A DNA stretch of 64,000 nucleotides from Capitulum mitella (GCA_030062745.1 CP099843.1:5457001-5521000); one strand, 5' to 3'; shown: positions 47,875-60,000, counted from the stretch's first letter. The notes: generated by a model not told the origin, from the letters alone. Program-made: numbers and translations.

Positions 47875-49082
47875 CTTACCCGCGCACGACCGTCGGTTGG
47901 CGACGATCACGCCCGATTGGGGGAGGCAGTTGGACCCCCCTCTAACTCAAGAACAGTTGCTTGTGCCACAAAAATAAGCAAACCGTCTGAAAGCTTGTGA
48001 CGAGTAGAGCTCGAAACTACCCTCATTTTTAGTTTTAGATAATATGCAAGCAATTTACGTCCTATACATGTTTTCTCATAGCCGACTGCATGAGGCCGAG
48101 AAACGGCCTGAATCTCAAGGGCTGTGACTAATAACGCATAGGTAAAGGCACCGGCACACAAAAGTCCGCAAATGCCGATACAGATCCAATTCCTCGGATT
48201 TGTTCAATATATACGCCAAAACGTTGAGTTAAAGACACTGCAATTTTCGCGCCGGCTGTCGGCGTGCGCCACAGCCGTCAGCAGTTCGAAATTAACGGGA
48301 ACTAATTTTTGGCGTTCCTTTATTAAAAAAAACCTATCCATGCGAATTTTATTGATCTTAGTGGTTCTTGTGATGGTTTTTAATGCTTAAATTTCGGAAA
48401 AATTCATTAGTTACTAATCTACACAATTGGCGGGCTTTATTCGCGAGGGCCTGTTTATTTCCAAAACACGCAATTTTTAAAACTTTTTGAAGTTCCTGGT
48501 ATTACTTACGTCTGTGCAAGCCAGTTCTGCCATTTTCTACCCTTTCTGAGCAATTCTTCGCTGATTTTGACGGTGGTACATTTTGGCTCACAACAGTTAT
48601 TCGTGGCCTGACCTCAGGTCAATGGCTGAAAGTCATTGATACTTTGCCAAATGACGGTAACTAGATGTCTGCTTCACTGCACACTTAAAATGTTATGAAA
48701 TATTCCGTCAATTTCCGAAAAAAACGACGCCATGTCTTAAAAATGGGTTCGGCCTTAGGTCAATGACCCGGAAAATTCCGAAAAATCTGAGATAGCAGAT
48801 TTGTTGCATCTATCAAGATCACTAATCTCTGAAAGTATTATTGTGATATCTTCTATTGCGAAAAAGTTAGATGGCGCTAAACTTTTTTGGACGTAGGTCC
48901 GTTTGACCTGACCTAGGTCAGGCACCTGGCCTGGCCTGAGGTCAAAACTTTGACACACGGTGTAAAAATGAGAAGCAAAAGGTACACAAAGTTTCGTGGC
49001 TTTGTGTTTGTTCGTTCTCTCGCAATCCCAGAAAAACCTTAGGGGGTGGCGGTCAACTGCCCCACAGTCGGAGGCGGGTCAA
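47875..49082 (+). mobile_element. TTAA-type non-autonomous element, family A, copy 3 (decayed)
   Basis: It is collinear with the copies at 37580 and 40344. Its termini have mutated: CTTA then CCCGCGCACGACCGTCGG at the left, GGCGGG then TCAA at the right. The body keeps the shared blocks, for example the sentence-like stretch around agttttagataatatgcaag near 48031 and the tgacctgacctaggtca cluster near 48904-48920. No transposase is present. The end decay suggests it is older than copy 2. Confidence 0.75.
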
Positions 49083-50117
49083 GATGGGATAGGTTTTTCG
49101 CAGTTCTACAATTTACAGCTCTCTTGCAACTACAAAGGTCTAAAAGACAACGGAAGATATAAAAAAGAACATCGCAACCGAATCAGTAAGGCACCTTGCA
49201 GGGGTGCATGAAGGTCATCTCCGTTTTTCTTCAAACTGTACGACTATTTTAAGACTTACTTGAGATGTCGACTTTTCTTGTTGCATTTTGCAAACAAATG
49301 GATACCTTGTACATGTCAGTATTTTTCAGCCGAGACCAGCCACTTGATATTTTATGCGTTTCTATGATATCGCCCGCTTTTACTGCGGCTCGAAAATGTA
49401 GGAAAAAAGACGAAAAATGGAAACATTACTCTCGGGATAGTTTATAGAAGACGAAGTGAACAAGTTAACGTATGTTGGACGGCAAGGCAAAGCTCTACAA
49501 AGCTGAACTATCATCAGATGAGAATGCCTGGTCCAATGTCGTGTGGTTGCAAAACTACTATCCAGCAAAGAGAGCCAGGGCCGGATGTGGCCGGCAGATC
49601 AATTTGATTTTTCTTGCAGCCAGTCGCAATAGTCGTTTGGCTTCACTCGTAATACGTCTGCATTTGTGCTGGTTCCAAACGTTACAGATTTTAGTTTTTC
49701 TGGCTCTCACCACCTGCTTCGTTTGGTCGCTGCGACTGCTCCACGATTTTTCGTTGTTTCTGCTCCGTTTGCTGAAGCTATATATACTTCTTTACGGCGG
49801 GTGCAACATTTAGGTCGGTCGTTAATAACATTCACGTCCGGCCGTCTCTCTGAACATTAATTATGCCAGAAATCGGTACTATGTTAGCCTCGCTTATAAA
49901 TTGCCTGTCGAAGAGAACAAAGGAGCATATGAATTTAGTGAACACCTGATAAGCGTGGTCAGGATTATTCCTTTGAAGAAATAATTTTACTTAACTTATG
50001 CGATTGTGGTTCATTATATGATTGCCTAACCGAAGATGTTTCAGCACCTCCTAACACGCTGAAAAATAACGCTTCTGGTCAGTGACCTAAAAAGTAACTA
50101 CTGGGATACTATGACGG

Positions 50118-50310
50118 CTCAGCTTAAATCATAATATGCTCTTTCTTTCTATGTCGACTTACATTATGATATACTCCTAAGTCCTACGTCAGCTTAAATT
50201 ATGATATGCTCTTAACTCCTACGTTAGCTTAGATTGTAATATATGCCTACTTCCTGCGTTAGCTTAGGTTATAATATGCTCTACGTCCTTCGTTAGCTTA
50301 GATTAAAATA
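50118..50310. repeat. 35-bp tandem repeat (~5 copies)
   Basis: The degenerate unit is tagcttagattataatatgc plus tcttactcctacgt, repeated about five times with drift (cttaaatcataatatgctc ... cttagattaaaatatgg). It is AT-rich and non-coding, in intron 11. Confidence 0.75.
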
Positions 50311-51511
50311 TGGAACATATTTTTGTTGGCATTGTTGCCTCTCCATGTGCGTTCACTGCCAAACAAGCAAAGTTAAAGGAAATAAAAAAGAATACAAACA
50401 GAAATAATATTTCAGCGATAGTCATAGTATATATCATTTATGTAATTTGTTTTAGCTATCAGCCGAGATGCATAAGTATGTCTAAATTCGGTGCTGAGAA
50501 TCTCTTTTCCTCTCCAAAGTACGTAAATGTGCAAAAGACCTACACAGTTCAGAAGCAACTTCGTGGTTTCAGAAAGTCGTCTGCTGCATGCCTGGCACTA
50601 ATTAAAGCTGTTTTCATATGACTTGGTGTTGATCGCCACCCGCCAGCTCGTTTTCCAAGTTTGCTTTCTTGTTTGCCTTTGATGAGTAATGCTAACAACG
50701 TTGTAATAAGACTGCATCACTGGCCCCTTTTTCTTGCTTTCTTTCCCTTGGCATAGACCGCTCCGGCTTGTTCTTCATCTTCTTTTCACACTTGATCTTC
50801 ATCACATGATGCGAGAGCCAGAATCTGCATAGCGCGTTGCCTTGGGGAGCAGGCGGTATTGGCCACGTGATCATGGGTAGCACGTGAACAAAAATGATCC
50901 CTCGTCTCGAAGTCTTCAAAATTTGTGCACTTTCTCTTTCAATGCGTAAATTCACCGAGTACCAATGAGAAATGCAGCACACATCCAACTGTGTCATTTG
51001 GGTAGCGTATGCAACACATAGGAATGAATGGAAGCACGAAAATGAAACCTTCAAAAATGCAGAACGTTCCGACGTTTCCGAAGCGTTGAAGAATTAGCTC
51101 AAGCATACTAGCATGCAAGGATCATACACTGTGGTGGAGATCACTGTAAACAACTGTAAAGGCGGAATGCGCCTTTGCAGTTGCACGTCGTGCACATCAT
51201 ATATTAACACATCTGTTTGGCGCGTAACGACCATTTTTCGCCACACTAGAATAAGCACACCCTCAGCGCATTTCTCCAAGCTTCAGATACCCAGGGCGAT
51301 GAAAAGTCCGGTTTCTGAACAGTTTTGGTCTTGCTGAGCGTCGAGCGGCATGCCATGAGTACCGCCGAGAGCACGGCAAATTCAGGAGTAAATTTGTTTG
51401 CGTCCGTTCGAATGGAAGTTCTTCAAAATGCGTCTTCCTGTGCTACCAAACGAATGAAGCATCACGCTGGCTAGTTCAGTCCCTGATGTCCGGCTCCCTG
51501 CTGGCCGACAG

Positions 51512-51646
51512 GTTCAGCTGGCTAGCCTCTGCATCTGCGTCACCATCAGCGCCACGGTGGCGCTGCTCTGTCTCTTCACGCCCAAGATGTACATCGTCAT
51601 CTTCCAGCCGTACAAGAACGTGCGCCAGACGGGCGCCGCCACTCAG
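51512..51646 (+). CDS. mGluR: mGluR exon 12: helix 7 and start of tail
   Basis: The exon is 135 bp, phase 0 at both ends, with acceptor ..gctggccgacag and donor gtgagc. It encodes residues 680-724. VQLASLCICVTISATVALLC then LFTPKMYIVIFQPYKNVRQ matches helix 7 of the family (VQTTT.C.SVSLS..V.LGC then F.PK..II.F.P.KNV). After NVR the cytoplasmic tail begins. No GC-poor codon bias is seen here, in contrast to exons 7-8. It was too short for a long-frame call and was placed by homology. Confidence 0.95.
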
Positions 51647-54345
51647 GTGAGCGGGAGACCTGACGTCATCGCACCGTCACGCGCGCCCCGCCGGGTCGGG
51701 TGTCGGTAGCGGCACGCCCGGGACGTAGTGTCGCAGATCTAGTGGGGCCTTGATGATGTAGCCGTGCGACTGTGACTGATTTTGGCAGCTTTGACGCGGT
51801 CCGACTCAGGCGGGAAAGCCTTTGATCGTCGCCGCTTGGGGAGATGATGTTTTCTAATGCGTTCGTGGGACGAAATGGTTGCGGGTTGCTGGCGGCGACC
51901 GGTACAGGCATATGTGCGTGAGCTGGGCTGCTGGCGGCTTGTGTGTGTATTTGTGTGCTATAGACCGTGCATTTTTTTAGTAAATTTAGTGACGTTCGTT
52001 CGTGTGAAAAATCGTCAGAACGTATGCACCATGTGATGCCAAACTGATGCCAGTATTATAAATACTGACCGGATATGTGATTCTTTGCACTAATGTGAAG
52101 ACGTTTGCTGCATGCAGCGATTGTTTTCCATTCTATCTTTGAAAAACTTCTTGCCACTTGATCGTTGATCCAATGTACGTTAGATGTTGGTCTACTGCGA
52201 CGTTGATATCGTGCAGCCTCGATCTTTCGAGTTCCGTCGACGAGAGCGGTGTGCGCACCACAATCACGGACAACACGTGCCATCGCAAAGATCTGGCCAT
52301 CATCCCATTGCCGCGTCGCACTTTCTGATGCGGACAGCTGCTAACTGGGCGCTGGTCAAGATATGTCCAGGACATCAGTCTCATGTATTCATACCAGGGG
52401 CTTTGTCTGAATGTTCCGCCCCTGTATATAGTTGTCGAGAAGGAACGAGAGGTTACTTGACGTTTAGGCCGATTAGTCTTAATTATGTGAACTTAACGAA
52501 ACTAGCAACTGCTTTTCTATACCACATTTAACGTTTACACGGGTAATCCTGGTCACACGAGCATCCTCCTGTGAAGCGGGCGATCGAGACGTTGAGCTGC
52601 GTTCACGCCCACCCTGCTGACGCCATTCACGCGTCCTGGTCGCGTGAAACCACCCTGCCGTCTTTGGAAGGCAGCAGGATGGGCTCCTCCCAAGTTGACG
52701 CATTCGGAAAAGTTCTCCGAGACGTCAGAACTTGAGCTTTCGAGGTGAAATGGATAGCGGTTGCACGCTGGTCTGGATGGCCGGGTACGTGACTGGCGCG
52801 TCATGTCCAGTCTCGGCTGACGTGGTCGACAGGGTCGTACGGGAAGGCGACGGGTCCGTCACGATGACGCATTGTTGAAAGCTGCCCGTGTACCCGCCAC
52901 CCTATGCAGTCTTCACGCTGTTCGGCCTGTGCAATGGTCTAGGCACCCGACGTTGCGTTTCCTGGAGCATGCTCGTCGCGCCGGCACGTGCCTCCAAGTC
53001 AGCGCGATCGAAGCCACGGTTGTCGTTTCCAAGGAAACCTGCGTCTTCGACACAAGCACCAGGTCGATCCAACGGTCACCACACCACCGCAGAGCTAGCG
53101 CAACATTTGCATCGCGATGGCATGCCAATGTGCCAGCCTAACATGTCCGATGTCGTCTCTAATTGGTGATTGTTAATAAGAGAAAATGCATGTACAGTTT
53201 GCCGAATGAACTAAATTACTGGACCGTTGCAAAGATACCTGTTTACCGAATATGCGGTGCATAATTCCTCCACTTCGACTCTTTTCTCAAATTACGCATG
53301 CGACGATGTGTGAAGCCAAAATTTGAGCGCTCCATTGGGTCTGGCGGGCATCCCTCCAGACTGCATCCATTATCAGCTGTCTGGAGGCCATGGAGGTCAA
53401 GCATCAACGCCAGGAAACGGCTCCACTCTGTCACACTAAGCACGGAGCCGCTGGGGTGTCGCGGTCTCTTCCTCCGCTAGAACATTCCTGTCCGCTTGGC
53501 CGCTGTAGCGCAAACTGCTCCCGGTCCTGGAGATGGCACCATCGTCTCGAATCGTGGCCAGAACCGTCACGGCGACCCTTCTGTGGCTCCGTCTCCGAAA
53601 CACCTCTCATCGCCGACGATCTGTTTCATCCTCATCAGAGCACTTAATTTCCGTACGTCGGAATGCTCGCAGTCGGTCTGCCCAACCCACTGAGCGGCCT
53701 CCCTGCCCAGCTCTAGACGGTCACTGTGCTCGGCTCGTCCCCATACGTACACCGAGTCAGCCCGCTACCATTTGGGGGTCGGCAAGCTTGCTAAGCCGTC
53801 CGCGCGGAAACCTTCGCGATGCCGGGAATCGCTCCAGAGACCGCCGTCGGCTCGTGGAAACGGCGCCAATAACCGGCAGCGTACCGGCAGTAGTCAACCC
53901 TCCAGCGGGTTTAATTTAGCCGGAAATTCGCTGCTGTGTCAGTCCAGCCAATAGCCGATGCGTTGAGGAATGCCTGGTGCTCCGCGAATTGGTCGGAGTC
54001 TCTTCACTCGCGTCGGGGCGATTTCCGCTAGATTTGCGACCTCTAGCGAAATTAAAGAATGGTTTTTTGATTCTACGCGAAATTGGACAGATTTGGTCGC
54101 GTCCTCGATGCGCAATTTATTTCACGTCTCTGTTTATGGATTATAGCCGCTCTCGACCGATCCCTTGTTTCATTGCAAGTCGCTTTGTCATCTGTCTTAA
54201 CAACTGCGCCAGCACCGCCATCACGAACAACTCGCCGCGTGCAGTTCGTTCCCTCGTCCCCAATGTCGCCGCCAGGCTGGCTGAACCCCGCCTCGGACCC
54301 TCACGAACCCTGATAACACCGCTGCGCACTGTTCCGCCGTTTCAG
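51647..54345 (+). other. mGluR: Intron 12 (2.7 kb)
   Basis: This is a phase 0 intron with donor gtgagc and acceptor ..tgttccgccgtttcag. It has balanced base composition with many medium open frames on both strands (for example 53533-53919 + and 52553-52804 -), none showing a protein I recognise. A decayed transposon could be hidden here, but I cannot show it. Confidence 0.7.
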
Positions 54346-54546
54346 AACTCGGCGGGCCGGCCGGGCAACATGCGGTTCGCGCGCACACGCCAGATCCCGA
54401 CGGCCACGTCGCAGCTGACGCAGCTCAACTCGGCGCCGAGCTCGTCCATGTCGCTGAACGTGAAGGCGCTGGCGGCGGGCGAGCGGGAGCTGGCCGCCAA
54501 CGGCAGCACGCCGCTGCTGAGCCCGGCCGGCGGCGCCGCCAGCTGA
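54346..54546 (+). CDS. mGluR: mGluR exon 13: cytoplasmic tail to first stop (TGA)
   Basis: This exon enters in phase 0 after a good acceptor (..tgttccgccgtttcag) and encodes residues 725-790 before TGA at 54544-54546. The tail is rich in Ser, Thr, Ala and Asn (FARTRQIPTATSQLTQLNS, SSSMSLNVKALAAGE), with many potential phosphorylation sites, as in other receptors of the family. GC content and codon use match exons 2-6. The TGA ends the shorter product, but an open frame resumes directly after it (see the next entry). No family-wide similarity is expected in this tail, so its identity rests on phase, acceptor and codon use. Confidence 0.88.
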   Translation, partial: NSAGRPGNMRFARTRQIPTATSQLTQLNSAPSSSMSLNVKALAAGERELAANGSTPLLSPAGGAAS

Positions 54547-54789
54547 GAGTGCGCGGCGGGGAACGGCCAGCGCCGTGCCCCGCCGAGCCCGCCGCCGCAG
54601 CAACAGCCGCAGCCGCAGCAGCAGCAGGAGCAGCAGCAGCCGCAGCAGCAGACGCTGCCGGCGACCCGTAGCCTGGACCACATGCTGGAGCGGCTGGAGC
54701 TGACCGACTCGGTGCGCCGCAGCGCCAGCGCCTTCTTCAGCGCGGGCGACGGCATCCAGATCGTTAAGCATGAGGAGATCTGGATCTAG
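54547..54789 (+). CDS. mGluR: In-frame 80-codon C-terminal extension after the TGA
   Basis: In the same frame as exon 13, directly after TGA, 80 sense codons run to TAG (54787-54789). They include a Pro/Gln-rich tract (54592-54654, PPPQQQPQPQQQQ and on) and then a well-formed sequence SLDHMLERLELTDSVRRSAS, FFSAGDGIQIVKHEEIWI. Codon choice (ctg, gag, gac, gcc, ttc, atc) is that of the coding exons, unlike a 3' untranslated region. The last residues E-I-W-I fit a class II PDZ ligand (hydrophobic at positions 0 and -2). It could be translated by stop-codon readthrough. It could also be reached by splicing out 54460-54600 (gtgaag...ccgcag, 141 nt, phase 0), which removes the TGA. Other explanations are a recent nonsense change or a base error. 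Confidence 0.6.
   Translation, partial: ECAAGNGQRRAPPSPPPQQQPQPQQQQEQQQPQQQTLPATRSLDHMLERLELTDSVRRSASAFFSAGDGIQIVKHEEIWI
54590..54654. repeat. CAG/CCG trinucleotide-rich tract
   Basis: An imperfect run of cag, caa, ccg and gag codons sits in the frame of the candidate extension. In-frame variation (caa, gag, ccg among cag) suggests a translated polyglutamine/proline tract rather than a pure microsatellite. Confidence 0.85.
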
Positions 54790-56440
54790 GTGGCTGGACG
54801 TCGGCCAGGCATGTGGCGGCGACTGATCGGCCACCCTGCGGGGCTTCGTTAGTGTGTGGCTGGAGTCTGTGGACCGGGCTTATGTGTGATACCCTGGCGA
54901 GAGTGGAGTTTATAACGGGACGGAATTTTGATGTGCCAAATGTGCAGGGATGTCTGAGGTTGTTTGTAAAACTGTTAATGTTGTCTCTAGACGACAACCG
55001 GTTATCTATTGTTGTGATGTTTTGACTGTCATCTTGAATGGTGTTATATTGTTACAAATGAGGGGACTCGCAGGTGAAAGCTCTCGTTAATCTACGGCAT
55101 ACAAAGGTATCAATGAAACAAAAATGTGGTCGTTTCTGGTCGATGGCATCGTCCAGCAGTGGGCGTCGCACGATGTTTGTGTTTAAATGTCAGACGGCCT
55201 GAAAACAACACGGGCGCCTGCTCTGAAGCGCCGGCTGGTGTACTGGCTCATGGTGCCAACGGCGTCGGGGCGTCGTCCATGACGTGACGCCTTCAGCTCC
55301 CTCTTATGCGTCCCACGTTTCTCCGACTCAGCGCAGTGGCTGGGTGCTCGCCCGCCGCGCATCGGAGCCCTGTCGCTCCACGGCAGCGTGCGGGACCGGC
55401 CCTCGCCGCTTCCCGTCACCACAAAGCCGTCAGTGTCACGAGGCGTCCGTGTCCGCCGTGTTTCGGTGTCAGTCTCGGCCGGCCGCGTCGAGCGCGGTCT
55501 CCGACCCGGCCCCGGGTCGCCGCGTCCTCCCGCCCACGGCCCTACGCCGGCCCGCGGCCGAGCTCGCAGCCCCCGCGCGCCGCCGCGCCGCCGCGCGCGC
55601 AGCGCCACTGCTCAACGATCGCCTCGGAACCTCGTGCCGCTGTGCAGGCGCCGTCAGCGGCGGCGCGTCGGGCTGGGAGCGTCGCCGCGTCGCCAGCGGG
55701 AGTCGGCGGCGAACCGGTGCCGGCACTGAGCCCCTCAACGAGACCGCGCCCGCCGGCGGCCCGGCCGTCACGTGCCTGCGTCGCCGCCGCCGCCGCCGCA
55801 CGTGCGCGGCCCGCAGTCACGTGACCCCTTCTCAGCCGCGTCACGGCTGCTGTGAAACACGTGCCCCGGGTGGCACGCATTCGCAGGCTAGGAGGCAGAC
55901 GTAAGGGGCGTGGCGGCTACGTCTCAGCAGCCACACCAGTCGCCGTCTGCAACAGGAAACAGTTCGCGACTGCCCGCGGCCGATTCAGACCATTTGCTGT
56001 CGATGGCAGATGTTTGTCCATTGTTTCCCAACTTTATTGGTGTTGCTTCCCGACCAGATACTAGTCTGGTCTTTTTTCTCGTTCGTTATTTCGTCCGCAT
56101 TCTCTTCTGCTTCCATCTTCCGGCGGTGCTTGGTGGAAGACACGGTTTGTGGGCGTTCTACTTCCTGAATTATGGTCAGTCCCTGTTTTTGTTCCGAGAA
56201 TTGTTGTTATCCGAGCCCCCATTTTCGGGAACCTGTATTCTTTTGGACCCAGAAACTAAGGGAGATTTGCTGCACCGCTCATGCGAATGACGCATATTCG
56301 AGTGATTTTGTGAACAGTGCCTTGTTGCATGTCGCACCGTGTTTCATGTCACTGTGCTCACTCGTTGTTGCGCTGTATCCATTCTTGGTGTGTGTAGATA
56401 GGCACTCGCAATAAAAGCTTCGTATTTATACATGTTACCC
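54790..56440 (+). other. mGluR: Probable 3' untranslated region with CpG-rich part
   Basis: No protein continues after the TAG. The block 55270-55870 is strongly CpG-rich and open in most frames of both strands without similarity. It is followed by ordinary sequence and a canonical AATAAA at 56410. If this is the first poly(A) signal used, the 3' untranslated region is about 1.6 kb. Splicing or an earlier non-canonical signal cannot be excluded. Confidence 0.4.
56410..56415 (+). terminator. mGluR: Candidate poly(A) signal AATAAA
   Basis: AATAAA lies in gcactcgcaataaaagcttc. I noticed no earlier canonical hexamer between the receptor stop codons and this site. The expected cleavage would be near 56430-56440. 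Downstream GT-rich sequence is modest. Confidence 0.4.
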
Positions 56441-56739
56441 GCGTCCTTTTCTTAGTCGTGCGAGTAGTGCGATTTACCGTGCGATAAAATGCAAGTCAGG
56501 CAGCCCAACAGCTTGGTTTCGCTCTTAGGAAAACGAGCGTTGCGGTCAGAACAGCGCGCACTTCTCAACATCATCGCTATGCTTCCATAAAATATTTATG
56601 ACGTTGAAAGAAGCAACCCTCTGTCCTTGAAAACACTCACGGACTAAACAAAGAACATAGCGTTTTGGCTACTAGGATTGGGAGGCACACGCACCTCTCC
56701 TGCTCTTAAACGCAACAAAGTTACAAACCACCAACGCAA

Positions 56740-57010
56740 GTGATCCCCCGTCACCGCCGAACGCTGGCCACAAGCACAGCTCACTGCGGCCAGCGTGGCG
56801 CCGAGCACCGGACGTGGCGGCGCGTCGCACTAGGCCCGATGAAGAGCGATCGGGTGATCGGTCCGGGACGCGTCGGAGTGGGCACTCTCGGTGATACGGT
56901 GCCCCGGCCGCGGCGCCATCACCGCCGCCGTTCAGCCGCGCCTCACCGCCGGCCGGCGTCGGTAAAAACGGCGCGCTGAGTGCGCCGCGTCCGCCGGCTG
57001 GCAGCCGCTC
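56740..57010. other. CpG-rich island 3' of the receptor gene
   Basis: This GC-dense block (gccggccggcg, cggcgcgtcg words) has overlapping frames on both strands. A 196-codon minus-strand frame crosses it but has no recognisable domain, and its composition follows the island. It could be a promoter island of a neighbouring gene, for which I see no exon. Confidence 0.3.
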
Positions 57011-60000
57011 ACGTGAGGCCGTAGCTGTCGCCCCCGTGGGCTTCAAGGAGTCGCGATCGTGCTGCCTGTCGGGCGCGTTCGATCCAGGCCTCAAGGTCGC
57101 CGGAGGCGGAGGGTTCGGTTTCGTCTCACGGATCGGTCCCCGATGGGGCAGCAGGCCATGCAGAACTGTTGCAGGGAACTGATTGTTGTTTTGAGGATAG
57201 GTGTGCATTTTGTTGGTAAAACCGTTGAAAATAATCATATTAAGTATCCGGGTGGCTTGCAAGTGACATATGAAGAAACACTTGAATCGCAGGATTGTTT
57301 TAGTTTATTGTATCAAACTATGGAGGCCTTAACTCTGAAAGCGATACGCTAATCGCGTGCAGGCAAAGCACTTTCCGTATTGTAATCGATGTAATATCGC
57401 AGCAGTCAGTGGCCTCTGGCGGACAGTTGTCGTTTCACATATATCCAGGTCCACAACAACCAGTCATTTTCAGGCAAGTGATGAAATGGTTAGAATGAAA
57501 GCAAATTTGAACCAAGTAGTAAAATTTATCTCATATCTACAATGAGACTAGTTTTCAGCCACGAAAGAAATTGACTCATGTTTTGACGGTGAAGCTCGTG
57601 GTCAGAGGGTAGTCTCTGTTGGTGTTAGGTATACTGAAAGACCCCCTGACCTCAGGCTGGCAGCTGCCGGTACAGGATCGTCAATCTTTCTGCTTTAATA
57701 ATGCTTGCTTATAAATCTCCGTAAGAGTTGCTTCTAGCAGCGCTAGAACATCAGTTTCGGCCAAAATGCGTGCGTAAATGTGCCATGACTGTATTCAGGA
57801 TTAATACCACATTTTATAAGCGTAATGGTATTGAAATATTTCCGCCAGACCCCATTGTTATATCATCAAAGTAGTCATCCGTCGAATACGGCAGAGGCTC
57901 ACAAGTCCAAGCACGCGCCATTGCGGTGGCACGAGCTGTCTTTTGTTAGCATCTAGAAAGCGGGGGACGCTTCTATACCGAGCAGGAGATGATTGCCCCT
58001 GGGCTATTGAAACGGTGACTCTGCACTATAGCAACGGGCCACACCTCGACGGTGCCGGCTCCTCTAACCACGTGACTGAAAACTCCCCGGATCTCCGATA
58101 TCGCCATCACCCTTATATATGGTGCCGTTCGCTGTCACTTTAAGGCCCGCCGCCTGTATGAAGATTTAATCGCGTGTTATGGGCGAAATGCCGAGCCTTA
58201 GCCATCTCGCAGCTGACTTCTCAGTCCAGGAAGATAACTGATATTGTGTAATTGCGGCTTATCCTTATTCAAACGTCTTGTAGGGCGTTAATAAATGATT
58301 AGAGCAGACTCGACTTCACAATGTTAATATTAAAAGGGGGTTTCACGAGCTCACCGGCCTCTGTAGCCAATGTGGGCGTTCAGAAACGATCGTGCGGGTG
58401 CAGAGACATCTTCGATGGGAGAAAAATCGACTCTTATCGGTATGCCGATGATTAAATACGATGTATTGTAATGCTCCCGAGACTTATAGCAAATGCTGCA
58501 GATGTCGCCCTCGAGCTGGTGAGATTGCTGAAACCATAACCTACAGAGAACGTCTATCAGGAAGCACATTGCGTGTTTAAGGAGCTGAGGTGTGTGGCGT
58601 AGTTTTGTCAAGTCGATGACGTGGTGGTCATCACAATGAGGACATAACGCCGGTGCAGTGGCTCCATACAGGCTTACAACGGACTATGGTATTGGCGACT
58701 TTTTCGACAAGTTCCAAACGGACGTCTGCAGGGGCCGCTAAAGTTGTAAACGACGCAATCAGACCAGAAAGAGTTATGCGGCTGCCGTTCGATTTTCAGG
58801 CCTGGCTTCTTTCATTTTTGTACCAGGGGATGGCCATGACGCATTATCATTCAGTACTGTAGTCGGAATTTCGGTAAGGGGTCAAGGCTAAACAAAAAGA
58901 TTTCATGTTACTCTTACCATCTTATTTCAAACGTGGGAACATTCGCCAAATCAAATAGCCCACAGCTCGGGATTTTCAGAATAAGTACATTACTTTTCAA
59001 GTTGAAAAGTTCTGTCTTTTAAACAAACCATTTCCGATAGGCTTTCATGACAAATTATTTCTTTTTAGACAAAGCTTGGCTAACCAAACTTTATGGAAAG
59101 CTCTGACCACAAGGGAGGTGGTGGGGACAAGCACGTGCTCTGACCTCCCTGGCTACGCTACCGATTATCATCATAACGATGTGACCATTACAGTGCAACC
59201 ATTAGATGGTTTTAAAATAACACTGAGTCGAAGCGCAGCACTTCCCGAAGCCATAATCGTTTGTACGTAGATCCGTCATTTTGCCATGCCATCTTTGAAG
59301 TGAACTAAAATGCAGAATCTTCACGCTGTACGTGAACGTTAAATTTATAGACATCGGTTCAAAAATAAACTGACTCTTGGGAGCCTGTTGCCACCCGTAG
59401 AGCTAAGATGCATCGAGGGCCTGTACAACATGCCGTAATTCATACCTGCATCAAGTTTCAGACGAAACTCACCGGTTAGAGCATAATGCGGATTCTAAAA
59501 GTCAGCAGCATAAAATTTCACGTTTGGTTTCAGGCCAAATCACGTCTTCATCGGCCCTGAAGGCTGCGGGCTCCGCGCCGTGCGATAGTCTCCCTGGTGA
59601 TCGATGCAGGGCTTCAGCGGAGTGATCTGGGCGATCCAGTGCGGCAAGGTCCGATGCATGATGGCGCCATCGTCCTTGATGCGTCATTATTGGTTCTCGG
59701 AACACGGCACCGACGGCACGTCAGTGCGCAGCGGGGGTCCGCTGCGGTAACAGTCACGCTCCTGCCGGCCCCATTTGGCCACTAATTGTCGGCTAGGTTC
59801 GCCCCCGCTGCACGGTTCGATTGCGGATCAATGGGAGGCGTCCCCGGTCTGCACGGCGCGCTTCCATTGAGACTCCGACGCCACTTCTGCTCTCTGTTTG
59901 CCCAGGCGCGGTCGCCGCTGCACCAGCACGCGGTACTCAATACGGAGTAGGCGTTCATGATGGCGTGGTGAATGAAGTACTAACAGACTTGGTGCGTGAC

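Larger units (their letters stand above)
45980..51511 (+). other. mGluR: Intron 11 (5.5 kb)
   Basis: This is a phase 0 intron with donor gtgagc and acceptor ..gctggccgacag. It contains a TA array (47456-47535), the third family A element (47875-49082) and a 35-bp tandem repeat (50118-50310). The interval 46000-47450 includes a moderately GC-rich stretch (46780-47240) that is open on both strands but has no recognisable product. 50320-51510 shows nothing I can name. Confidence 0.78.

Noticed and set aside
54301..54834. Minus-strand frame of 177 codons across the last receptor exon
   Set aside because: It is the antisense shadow of the GC-rich sense exon and its Gln/Pro extension. The sense frame has matching phase and codon use.
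55183..55904. Several overlapping frames of 100-200 codons on both strands
   Set aside because: They lie in a CpG-rich block where stop codons are rare. Composition is Arg/Ala/Pro/Gly-rich in all frames and no domain is seen.
56672..57262. Minus-strand frame of 196 codons
   Set aside because: It crosses a CpG island, has no recognisable domain, and shows no splice or codon-bias evidence that it is translated.
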